Of a stretch of DNA of 5,768 bases, positions 1-5,193 are shown in pieces. The stretch lies in assembly GCA_025450375.1 (NCBI GenBank), contig JANWHO010000307.1, positions 1 to 5,768 on the forward strand, read 5' to 3'. The notes below the pieces were generated by a model. That model was not told where the DNA came from. It saw only the letters and a program-made list of their open reading frames with translations, and did no database searches. Each line of letters begins with the position of its first letter. Position 1 is the stretch's first letter. Made by a program: the position numbers and the translations under genes. The stretch comes from Chloroflexota bacterium. GTDB taxonomy: Bacteria; Chloroflexota; UBA5177; JANWHV01.

Positions 1-640
1 CCCGTACCGCTCGCGCAAAGGCCAGGGCGCGGGCGGTGATCCCGGTCCAATCGCCGGCCGCCACCAGGGCGCGATCCACCAGTTGGCCGCCGGCGGATAC
101 CGCGACCGCCCCGGCGCGGATGAACTCACCGGCATTCGCCGCCGTCACCCCTCCGGACGGCATTAGCGGTACCTGGGGCAACGGTTCCCCTACCGCCTTG
201 ATGTAGGAAGGACCAAAGGCGCTGGCGGGAAACACCTTGACACACGCGGCGCCGCCCATCCAGGCGGCCAGAATCTCGGTGGGGGTGAGCGCCCCACAGA
301 ACACCGGCACTCCGTAACGGCGTCCGGTCTCCAGCACTCCTGGGCATACGGTAGGGGTAACCAGCAGTTGTGCTCCCGCCTGAATCGCCGCGTGCGCCGC
401 CGGCCCATCCAGTACCGTCCCCGCCCCGACGAGGCTATCCGGCACTGCGTCCCGTACCGCCCGAATCGCTTCCAGGGCGCCAGGCGTGGTCAAGGTAAAC
501 TCCAGTACGGGAATCCCGCCCGCCGCCAGGGCCCGCGCCAGGGTCGGCGCGTCGCCCGCCGCGGCGAGCCGGACTACCGGCAACACGCCCACCTCGAGGA
601 TCACCGCCAGCAACGCATCTTGTCTTGGAACGACAGCCAT
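1..640 (-). CDS. eda: KDPG/KDPGal-type aldolase (2-dehydro-3-deoxy-phosphogluconate aldolase family), C-terminus cut by window edge
   Basis: A class I Schiff-base aldolase that splits 2-keto-3-deoxy-6-phosphogluconate (or the galactonate epimer, or 4-hydroxy-2-oxoglutarate) into pyruvate and an aldehyde; cytosolic, in Entner-Doudoroff or sugar-acid catabolism. Reading the minus strand from ATG 638-640 gives 213 codons with no stop, about the whole length of E. coli Eda (213 aa), so only a few residues and the stop should be missing. Family motifs appear in order: PVVR near residues 21-24, LEFTLTT with the conserved Glu at 47, GAGTVL with Thr at 75, VKVFPA with the Schiff-base Lys at 135, and the phosphate-binding PSGGV at 161-165. 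An AAGGTGAG ribosome site precedes the ATG and overlaps the coaA stop; the gap to coaA is 5 nt, so co-transcription and translational coupling are likely. The sequence does not settle which sugar acid is used. Confidence 0.92.
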   Translation of the reverse strand, partial: MAVVPRQDALLAVILEVGVLPVVRLAAAGDAPTLARALAAGGIPVLEFTLTTPGALEAIRAVRDAVPDSLVGAGTVLDGPAAHAAIQAGAQLLVTPTVCPGVLETGRRYGVPVFCGALTPTEILAAWMGGAACVKVFPASAFGPSYIKAVGEPLPQVPLMPSGGVTAANAGEFIRAGAVAVSAGGQLVDRALVAAGDWTGITARALAFARAVR

Positions 641-645
641 CTCGC

Positions 646-1578
646 TCACCTTTTCCGCAGCCACACTTGCCGCACGCTATGATCGGGCCCTTTCTCCAGG
701 ATAAGGTGCGCGCGCTCCCGCGTGGGGCGGATGTTTTTCCGCAGGTTGACCCCATTGATCTCGCGCCAGATCGTGGTCGCCTCCTCCACTGCCTCCGTGA
801 AAGAAAGGTGGGCGTAGCGACGAAAGTACGAGTGTTGGTCGCGGAAGATCGAATCGCGCAGCATCAGAAAACGCTCCACGTACCAGCGCTCCAGGTCGAT
901 CTCATCCGCGTCCACGTACAGTGAGAAATCGAAATAATCCGAGACAAAGCGGCGCGACGTCGAATTGGCCTGGCCGCCCGCCTGCAGGACATTGAGGCCC
1001 TCAACGATCAGAATGTCGGGCCGATCCACGATCTGCGCGTCATCGCTGAGGATGTCGTAGGTGATATGAGAATACTTCGGTGCCTCCACGGGAGACATTC
1101 CGGACTGCACCTCGGCGAGGAAGCGCAGTAACCGCCGCCGATCGTAGCTCTCGGGAAACCCCTTGCGATGCATCAGGCCGCGCGCCTCCAGCACCGCGTT
1201 AGGATAGAGAAAGCCATCCGTGGTCACCAGATCCACGCGCGGATGGTTCGGCCAGCAGGCCAGCAGGGCCTGCAGGATGCGGGCGGTGGTGCTCTTTCCG
1301 GCGGCCACGCTGCCCGCGATCCCGATGATGTAGGGGACGCGCGCCGCGGGCTTCCCCAAGAACGTATCGGTGACGGCGGAGAGATCCCGCGAGGCGGCGA
1401 CGTAGAGATTCAGGAGCCGGGAGAGCGGGAGATAAATCTCGGTGACCTCGGCCAACGAGACCCGTTCATTGATCCCATGCAGGGTGGCCAGATCGTCCTC
1501 GGTGAGGGTGAGGGGAGTGGCCGCCCGCAGCCGCGCCCACTCCTCATGGCTAAAGGTGATATAGGGCGAAAGAGACAT
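646..1578 (-). CDS. coaA: Type I pantothenate kinase (CoaA)
   Basis: Phosphorylates pantothenate with ATP, the first and usually rate-controlling step of coenzyme A synthesis; cytosolic. The 310-residue product compares with 316 in E. coli CoaA and is collinear with it. Visible motifs are the P-loop GSVAAGKST at 89-97 (Lys95), Arg100 at the position of E. coli Arg106 (involved in feedback by CoA), TTDGF at 119-123, FPESYD at 141-146, YSH with His171 (equivalent to E. coli His177), EGLNVLQ at 193-199, and PTRERA near the C-terminus. I chose the start at 1578 because MSLSPYITF aligns with the family N-terminus and GGAGAG lies just upstream. The frame stays open to an ATG at 1695, but that extension has no family character. 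The eda-like gene follows after 5 nt. This identification is secure. Confidence 0.97.
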   Translation of the reverse strand: MSLSPYITFSHEEWARLRAATPLTLTEDDLATLHGINERVSLAEVTEIYLPLSRLLNLYVAASRDLSAVTDTFLGKPAARVPYIIGIAGSVAAGKSTTARILQALLACWPNHPRVDLVTTDGFLYPNAVLEARGLMHRKGFPESYDRRRLLRFLAEVQSGMSPVEAPKYSHITYDILSDDAQIVDRPDILIVEGLNVLQAGGQANSTSRRFVSDYFDFSLYVDADEIDLERWYVERFLMLRDSIFRDQHSYFRRYAHLSFTEAVEEATTIWREINGVNLRKNIRPTRERAHLILEKGPDHSVRQVWLRKR

Positions 1579-1591
1579 CTCTCTCCATCCA

Positions 1592-1605
1592 GCCGGTATT
1601 CCGGC
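1592..1605 (-). repeat. Small hairpin in the coaA leader
   Basis: GCCGG and CCGGC arms (5 bp) flank a 4-nt loop, immediately upstream of the GGATGGAGAG ribosome-site region of coaA. It could affect ribosome access, but it is short enough to be chance in GC-rich DNA. Confidence 0.25.
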
Positions 1606-1610
1606 GGCAT

Positions 1611-1647
1611 GGCGCGCGCTATGATGGGGAGGTCGACACCGCGCGCC
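1611..1647. repeat. 8-bp inverted repeat in the coaA/usp divergent spacer
   Basis: GGCGCGCG at 1611-1618 is the exact reverse complement of CGCGCGCC at 1640-1647, with 21 nt between, including a GTCGAC palindrome at 1632-1637. Its place in the 144-bp spacer between two divergent genes would suit an operator or a leader hairpin of coaA. Low-complexity GC composition makes coincidence quite possible. Confidence 0.3.
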
Positions 1648-1665
1648 GTCAGTGGCCATGATAAT
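1633..1665 (+). promoter_or_regulatory. Weak candidate promoter region for the universal stress protein
   Basis: TCGACA (1633-1638, 5 of 6 to the -35 consensus) and GATAAT (1660-1665, 5 of 6 to the -10 consensus) are the best plus-strand hexamers in the spacer. They are 21 nt apart, longer than the preferred 16-18 nt, so the assignment is weak. The same AT-rich patch reads TATTAT on the minus strand (1661-1666) and could instead be a -10 for coaA, for which I see no good -35. Confidence 0.25.
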
Positions 1666-1711
1666 AGAGAGCGGGGAGAAGGCGCCACTCAGCACCGACC
1701 GTTAACAACAT

Positions 1712-1716
1712 GGAGG
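1712..1716 (+). promoter_or_regulatory. Ribosome binding site fixing the TTG start of the stress protein
   Basis: A perfect GGAGG lies 6 nt before the TTG at 1723. No ATG or GTG in the correct frame has comparable support, so this site decides the start. Confidence 0.8.
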
Positions 1717-1722
1717 CGTGCC

Positions 1723-2253
1723 TTGAAACTGATCGCGGCCTGCGACGAACATGATCTGGCGCCGTTTTTAGCGAATCTGGCTCGGGCCATTCCCCTGGCG
1801 GGGGCCGACGTGCTCTTGGTCCACGTGATTAACAGCACGCGGGAGGAGGAGTGGCAGCGGATGGCCGGCCATCATTGGTTGGGGCGCCATTCCGTGCCAC
1901 GCCAGCACGAGCGATTGCACGAAGCGGAGACGCAGACCGCGCGTGAGATCCTGGAGGAAGCGCTGGCCCTCAGCCAGGATTGGCCGGTAGCGAGCCGCCG
2001 GACGGTCGACCTGCACGGGAACCCCGAACGCGAGCTGGTGCGCCTGGCCCTGAGCGAGCACGCCGATCTGCTGGCGGTGGGTCAGCACCGAGTCGAACTA
2101 GGCCCGCACGCGATTGGCCGTTGCGCCCGCTTCGTGATCGACCACGCCCCCTGTTCGGTCGTCCTGGTGCGGACGGAGCCGATCCGCGCCGCCGCGGCCG
2201 AACTGCTGGGCCACCGGCTGGACGGGCCGAAGAAGGAGCGCGGGCATCCGTAA
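1723..2253 (+). CDS. Single-domain universal stress protein (UspA superfamily), degenerate nucleotide site
   Basis: A cytosolic protein of the Usp fold, usually induced by stress or growth arrest; the biochemical role of this member cannot be told. The 176-residue product starts at a TTG behind GGAGG and opens with MKLIAACDEHD, where family members have a beta strand followed by Asp. Further signs are ADVLLVHVI at 28-36 (second strand), a charged helix at about 61-82, ELVRLALSEHADLLAVGQH at 104-122 (the EADLIVVG-like strand), and FVIDHAPCSVVLVRT at 137-151, the standard C-terminal helix and strand. The usual ATP signature G-2x-G-9x-G-(S/T) is damaged: GQHR replaces GxxG at 120-123 and GR replaces GS at 132-133, so ATP binding is doubtful. 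The tail after residue 151 is short and Ala/Arg-rich. The gene stands alone: divergent from coaA, convergent with the dehydrogenase. The frame is open far upstream, but that stretch is antisense to coaA. Confidence 0.9.
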   Translation: MKLIAACDEHDLAPFLANLARAIPLAGADVLLVHVINSTREEEWQRMAGHHWLGRHSVPRQHERLHEAETQTAREILEEALALSQDWPVASRRTVDLHGNPERELVRLALSEHADLLAVGQHRVELGPHAIGRCARFVIDHAPCSVVLVRTEPIRAAAAELLGHRLDGPKKERGHP

Positions 2254-2265
2254 ATGCTGGGCTCT

Positions 2266-2314
2266 AGCCGGACGAAAGTGCTCCCAGTAGCTCCGCTCGC
2301 CCAGGCGTCTGGCT
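2266..2314. terminator. Possible bidirectional stem-loop between convergent genes
   Basis: AGCCGGACG at 2266-2274 pairs with CGTCTGGCT at 2306-2314 (9 pairs, one G-U), around a 31-nt loop that holds a smaller CCAG/CTGG hairpin at 2301-2312. It fills most of the 61 bp between the stress-protein stop and the dehydrogenase stop. There is no T-tract on either strand, so a standard intrinsic terminator is not shown. Confidence 0.35.
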
Positions 2315-3481
2315 TCAGTCGAAGGTCACCGCCGCTTTGATGTACCCCTTCGGGCGCGCCGCCGTCACCGCTAACGCCTCCCGCGCCGCCGTGTGCGGGA
2401 AGCGATGGGTGATCAACGCGCGCTGGTCCAGTGTCCGATCATGCATCAGGCGCACCGCGTCCTGGAAATCCTTCACGATGTTGTGGGAAAAGTTGGGGGC
2501 TGGGTTCTGCACTTCGTACCCACGCATATGCCAGGTGGGCAAATCTACCTCTTCTCGGGAGGTATGAAACGAGAAGATGCTCAGGCGCCCGCCCGGTCGG
2601 AGCATCCGGCCGGCCGTGTCCAGGACTCCGGGCGCCCCGGCAGCCTCGATGACGATATCGGCCCCACTTCGCCTACGAGAGAGGGCACGCTCGGCCAACC
2701 AGATATCTTGCGGCGACAAATCGGCATGCACCCGCGATTCGCGCGCACCCAGGAGACGCTCGATGGCCGCGACGTCTTCCCAGGCGAGACTCCGGCATGA
2801 CGCAGCCGCGCGACCGAGCAGCCGCGCCACGACTTCCTGCTCTTCGGGATACACCGCGCTTTCGGACGCGCCAGTCAGCCGCCGGACCTCAGTCACTACA
2901 TCCACGTCTCGTGGATTGAGCGTTATTGCCGCGCCGAAACGCCGGGCCAGCTCCAGACGCTCGTCATCGACGTCAATGACCACGAAGCGATGCATGACCC
3001 GCGTTGGCAGCGCCTGGACGAGCAACAAGCCCATGTATCCGGCGCCAATCAGGATGACCGTATCACCAGGCTCGACCCGCGCCGAGCGCACGCCGTTGAC
3101 CACGCAACTCGCGGGCTCGGCGATCCACAACGCATAGTCGTCAGTGTCCGGCGGAATCAGCGCGGCGCGCTCTGCCTTGACGATGCAGTACTCGCTCAGC
3201 GCCGGACCGCCCAGAAAGGCAACCTTGTCTCCGGGACGGAAGGCTGTAACCTCCGCGCCTACCCGGTCCACCACACCGACGCCCTCGTGACCGGCCACGC
3301 GCGGGAAGGGCGCTGCCAGTTTCCCCTTGAACGTGTTCACGTCGAACATGCAGATGCCGCAGGCGCGCACACGGATCAGGAGTTCGTCAGGCCGTGGCGG
3401 GGGAAGCTCAAGGGTGGTGAGGCCGACCGTCCCCGGCGACGAAAACTCGATAGCGACCGAGCGAGGCATGGAATGATTCAT
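2315..3481 (-). CDS. Zinc-dependent MDR-family dehydrogenase (sorbitol/threonine dehydrogenase-like) with an insertion in the Rossmann domain
   Basis: An NAD(P)-dependent alcohol, sugar or polyol dehydrogenase; the substrate is not evident. The N-terminal GroES-like catalytic domain shows the catalytic-zinc set: Cys41 (ACGIC), His65-Glu66 (AGHEGVG) and Glu122 (AEPASC). The Rossmann domain has GAGYMG at 146-151 and an acidic Asp170 after the second strand (VVIDVDDERLELA), favouring NAD. The four-cysteine structural-zinc lobe is absent: GDKVAFLG runs almost directly into GPALSEYCIV. Residues about 205-271 are extra compared with ordinary members, where TEVRRLTG is soon followed by GADIVIEAAG (272-281 here); this accounts for 388 aa instead of about 340. 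The first ATG (3479-3481) is used although no ribosome site is visible, because a consensus promoter places transcription start about 7 nt upstream; Met5 is an alternative. The gene diverges from a sugar ABC transporter with a similar promoter, which suggests it oxidises the imported substrate. Confidence 0.92.
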   Translation of the reverse strand: MNHSMPRSVAIEFSSPGTVGLTTLELPPPRPDELLIRVRACGICMFDVNTFKGKLAAPFPRVAGHEGVGVVDRVGAEVTAFRPGDKVAFLGGPALSEYCIVKAERAALIPPDTDDYALWIAEPASCVVNGVRSARVEPGDTVILIGAGYMGLLLVQALPTRVMHRFVVIDVDDERLELARRFGAAITLNPRDVDVVTEVRRLTGASESAVYPEEQEVVARLLGRAAASCRSLAWEDVAAIERLLGARESRVHADLSPQDIWLAERALSRRRSGADIVIEAAGAPGVLDTAGRMLRPGGRLSIFSFHTSREEVDLPTWHMRGYEVQNPAPNFSHNIVKDFQDAVRLMHDRTLDQRALITHRFPHTAAREALAVTAARPKGYIKAAVTFD

Positions 3482-3494
3482 GAACGTTGTGTAG

Positions 3495-3523
3495 ACTATA
3501 GGGCCGTATCAGTTCTCTGTCAA
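3495..3523 (-). promoter_or_regulatory. Sigma-70-type promoter of the dehydrogenase gene
   Basis: On the minus strand, TTGACA (3518-3523, perfect -35) and TATAGT (3495-3500, 5 of 6 to the -10) are separated by exactly 17 nt. Transcription would start near 3488, leaving only about 7 nt before the ATG at 3481. A GATACG hexamer sits in the spacer close to the -10. Confidence 0.8.
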
Positions 3524-3563
3524 CTGTTTCACGGTCGTAGCATTGACGGAGCCTGCCGATACG
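3505..3563. repeat. GATACG hexamers in mirror orientation within both divergent promoters
   Basis: GATACG occurs on the plus strand at 3558-3563 and on the minus strand at 3505-3510. In each promoter it lies between -35 and -10, 4 nt (minus) or 3 nt (plus) before the -10. The shared placement suggests half-sites for one regulator or a shared promoter element; no known family is assigned. Confidence 0.45.
3510..3526. promoter_or_regulatory. Candidate operator overlapping the dehydrogenase -35 box
   Basis: CAGTT and AACTG (5-bp arms, 7-nt spacer) form an inverted repeat covering the -35 of the minus-strand promoter. Its position suits a repressor site, but short arms make this tentative. Confidence 0.3.
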
Positions 3564-3572
3564 TGCTAGCAT
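3543..3572 (+). promoter_or_regulatory. Extended -10 promoter candidate for the sugar ABC transporter operon
   Basis: TTGACG (3543-3548, 5 of 6 to consensus) and TAGCAT (3567-3572, 4 of 6) are 18 nt apart, and TGC directly before the -10 supplies the extended -10 TGn element. Start would be near 3579-3580. The -35 boxes of the two divergent promoters are 19 bp apart, so one bound regulator could control both. Confidence 0.6.
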
Positions 3573-3579
3573 CCCCGGC

Positions 3580-3809
3580 ATTCGGTCGCCAGAGGCGCCC
3601 AGATGGACGCACCGGGGTGACTCACGGTGGGGAGGTGGTCGTCGAGAGAGTTCTTATGGTCCAGAGAAATGGCCGCGCGGCCTTTTCGGTGAGGTTTCGC
3701 CCTCGTAATCCGGCGAGAGACCCCCGGCCAAGGGAACAACGCGCGGTGGGCTCGTGTCCCCGGACGGGAATGAGACGCTAAGGCAGCGAGGAACGAAGGG
3801 ATTACTATC
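3580..3809 (+). other. Long untranslated leader of the solute-binding protein gene
   Basis: About 230 nt separate the predicted start of transcription from the GTG start codon. I see no protein-like frame supported by a strong ribosome site and recognise no known riboswitch. It does contain several short foldable segments: 3666-3687, GAGG/CCTC at 3691-3704, and CGCT/AGCG close to the ribosome site. A weak GAAGG ribosome site (3795-3799) precedes the GTG by 10 nt. Confidence 0.5.
3666..3687 (+). terminator. Hairpin with short T-run in the leader, possible attenuator
   Basis: GAAA-T-GGCC pairs with GGCC-T-TTTC around a GCGC loop (one T/T mismatch), and the 3' arm includes TTTT. It resembles a weak intrinsic terminator or attenuator upstream of the binding-protein gene. 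The T-run is short and partly inside the stem, so this is uncertain. Confidence 0.3.
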
Positions 3810-5135
3810 GTGCAGGGAAACACAGGAATCGGCGCGTCACGAGTAGCGCGATGGGGTGCCGTTGTCTTCACGCTCGTGGCGCTTGGCCTTCCAGCCGCCC
3901 GAGGAACCGCGCATGCGGCGCCGATCACCATCACCTACCTGAACCAGCAAACGCCCGTGCCACTGATTGAATCCACGGTTAAGATGTTTAACAGCACCCA
4001 TCCCACTATCCATGTGGTGCTGCAGAACCTGCCGTTCGATCAGTTATTCCAGCAAGTCGAAGTACGGCTGGGATCCGGGTCGTCGTCGCCGGACGTGATT
4101 GACGTGGATGCTCCCGTGACGGCGGCGTATGCCGTCCAGGGCTTTCTGGCGCCGCTCGATCAGTACTTCAGCAAGGCGGATCTTGCTCAATTTGTCCCGG
4201 CCTCGCTTAGTACGAGCTATTATCTTGGCCATCTGCTGGCGCCCCCGATTAATGGGTCAAGCCAGGTGCTCTATTACAACAAGGATCTTCTGAAAAAGGC
4301 GGGCATTCCCTTCCCACCGAATGACGTCAACAAGCGGCTGACCTGGGAAAAGCTGGTGACCGAGGCGCAAAAGGCCCAGGTGCGCTCGGGAAACAATGTC
4401 ACGGCTTGGGGATTCGTGATCGACCAAATCGATCGCCCCTATCAATTGCTTCCCCTTCCAGAGTCGTTGGGTGGCCAGCCGATCAGTAAGGACGGCCTGC
4501 ACGCCACCGGCGTGATCAATTCTCCGGCCTGGATCAAGGCGTTTACCTGGTACTCCAATCTTTTCAACACCTGGAAGATCAGCCCAGTCGGCGCCACGCC
4601 CTCGCAAACAACGAATCTTTTCAGCGCCGGTCATGCCGCGTTCTTCTGGGGTGGCCCGTGGAATGTAGGGACCTTTCAGGGCGCGAAAGGCTTGAATTGG
4701 GGCTTCGCGCCCACTCCCTATTTCGCGGGTGGGAAGGTAGTTACTCCGAACGATAGTTGGCACATAGGGGTGAATCGCCATTCCGCCAATATCGCCGCCG
4801 CGGCCGAGTTCGTCCGCTGGCTGACAGTTGGCCCTGGTAATGACGTCTTCGTGAAGGGCAACGGACAGGTGCCGTCGCTCAATCGGGAGATCGCCAAAAT
4901 CAATGCGGATCCCTCGTTCGCGACCTTCCCGAACAATGTCCTGCGGCTCACGTCGTATGAGGCGCAGCATACCGCCATACCACGTCCGGTAACGCCGGGC
5001 TTTAACGAGTATCAGGATATCCTGACTCAAGCCTTCGACAATATACGCACCGGGCAATCTCCCAAGGCGGCGCTCGATGCCGCCGCGGCAAAAGTTGACC
5101 GAGCGATGGCGAAGTACGCGCGCGCCCCACATTAA
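3810..5135 (+). CDS. Carbohydrate ABC transporter solute-binding protein (family 1, MalE/UgpB-like)
   Basis: The extracytoplasmic receptor that captures a sugar or sugar derivative and delivers it to the membrane permeases. It has 441 residues, normal for the family. The N-terminus is a Sec-type signal peptide: Arg11 and Arg14, then hydrophobic WGAVVFTLVALGL (15-27), and an Ala-His-Ala site predicting cleavage after Ala36. The mature protein begins with a beta strand (ITITYLNQQ), followed by STVKMFNSTHPTIHV, the typical first helix and second strand of the fold. SPDVIDVDAP, QVLYYNKDLLKKAGI, LTWEKL and AAFFWGGPWNVG are hallmark segments of family 1 binding proteins. There is no lipobox cysteine. 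Translation starts at GTG behind a modest GAAGG site. The permease gene follows after 58 nt containing a large palindrome. The ligand cannot be read from sequence; the adjacent dehydrogenase hints at a sugar or polyol. Confidence 0.93.
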   Translation: MQGNTGIGASRVARWGAVVFTLVALGLPAARGTAHAAPITITYLNQQTPVPLIESTVKMFNSTHPTIHVVLQNLPFDQLFQQVEVRLGSGSSSPDVIDVDAPVTAAYAVQGFLAPLDQYFSKADLAQFVPASLSTSYYLGHLLAPPINGSSQVLYYNKDLLKKAGIPFPPNDVNKRLTWEKLVTEAQKAQVRSGNNVTAWGFVIDQIDRPYQLLPLPESLGGQPISKDGLHATGVINSPAWIKAFTWYSNLFNTWKISPVGATPSQTTNLFSAGHAAFFWGGPWNVGTFQGAKGLNWGFAPTPYFAGGKVVTPNDSWHIGVNRHSANIAAAAEFVRWLTVGPGNDVFVKGNGQVPSLNREIAKINADPSFATFPNNVLRLTSYEAQHTAIPRPVTPGFNEYQDILTQAFDNIRTGQSPKAALDAAAAKVDRAMAKYARAPH

Positions 5136-5141
5136 TGCCAC

Positions 5142-5175
5142 GGCGTCCTGGTCGGGCATGCCCGACCAGGACGCC
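5142..5175 (+). repeat. Perfect 34-bp palindrome (strong intercistronic stem-loop)
   Basis: Bases 5142-5158 and 5159-5175 are exact reverse complements, centred on GCATGC; in RNA this gives a 15-bp stem with a CATG loop. It begins 6 nt after the binding-protein stop codon and ends 6 nt before the permease ribosome site. No T-run follows, so it is not an ordinary intrinsic terminator. By analogy with malE-malF, it probably protects the 3' end of the binding-protein message and lowers permease expression. Confidence 0.85.
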
Positions 5176-5181
5176 ATCCCT

Positions 5182-5189
5182 GGAGGAGG
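5182..5189 (+). promoter_or_regulatory. Strong ribosome binding site of the permease gene
   Basis: GGAGGAGG, with its first GGAGG 7 nt before ATG 5194, selects this start over an in-frame ATG at 5158, which lies inside the palindrome and has no ribosome site. Confidence 0.85.
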
Positions 5190-5193
5190 GGCA

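Noticed and set aside
1579..1695. 39-residue N-terminal extension of CoaA from an ATG at 1693-1695
   Set aside because: The family alignment begins at MSLSPYITF, and the extension reads like spacer DNA that also holds the stress-protein promoter area.
1168..1722. Upstream in-frame extension of the stress protein
   Set aside because: It is antisense to coaA, lacks family similarity, and the GGAGG before TTG 1723 explains the start.
2990..3781. 263-codon open frame on the plus strand across the dehydrogenase and the control region
   Set aside because: Most of it is antisense to the dehydrogenase, and its Arg/His-rich translation has no domain character.
3656..3781. 41-codon small frame in the transporter leader (ATG at 3656, stop at 3779-3781)
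   Set aside because: Only a weak GAGAG precedes it, and the product is a very basic, low-complexity Arg/Pro peptide. A regulatory leader peptide is possible but unsupported.
3700..3805. T-box or other known riboswitch in the transporter leader
   Set aside because: Some fragments (GCGCGGTGGG, GGACGGGAAT) loosely recall T-box segments, but the conserved core and the following terminator are missing.
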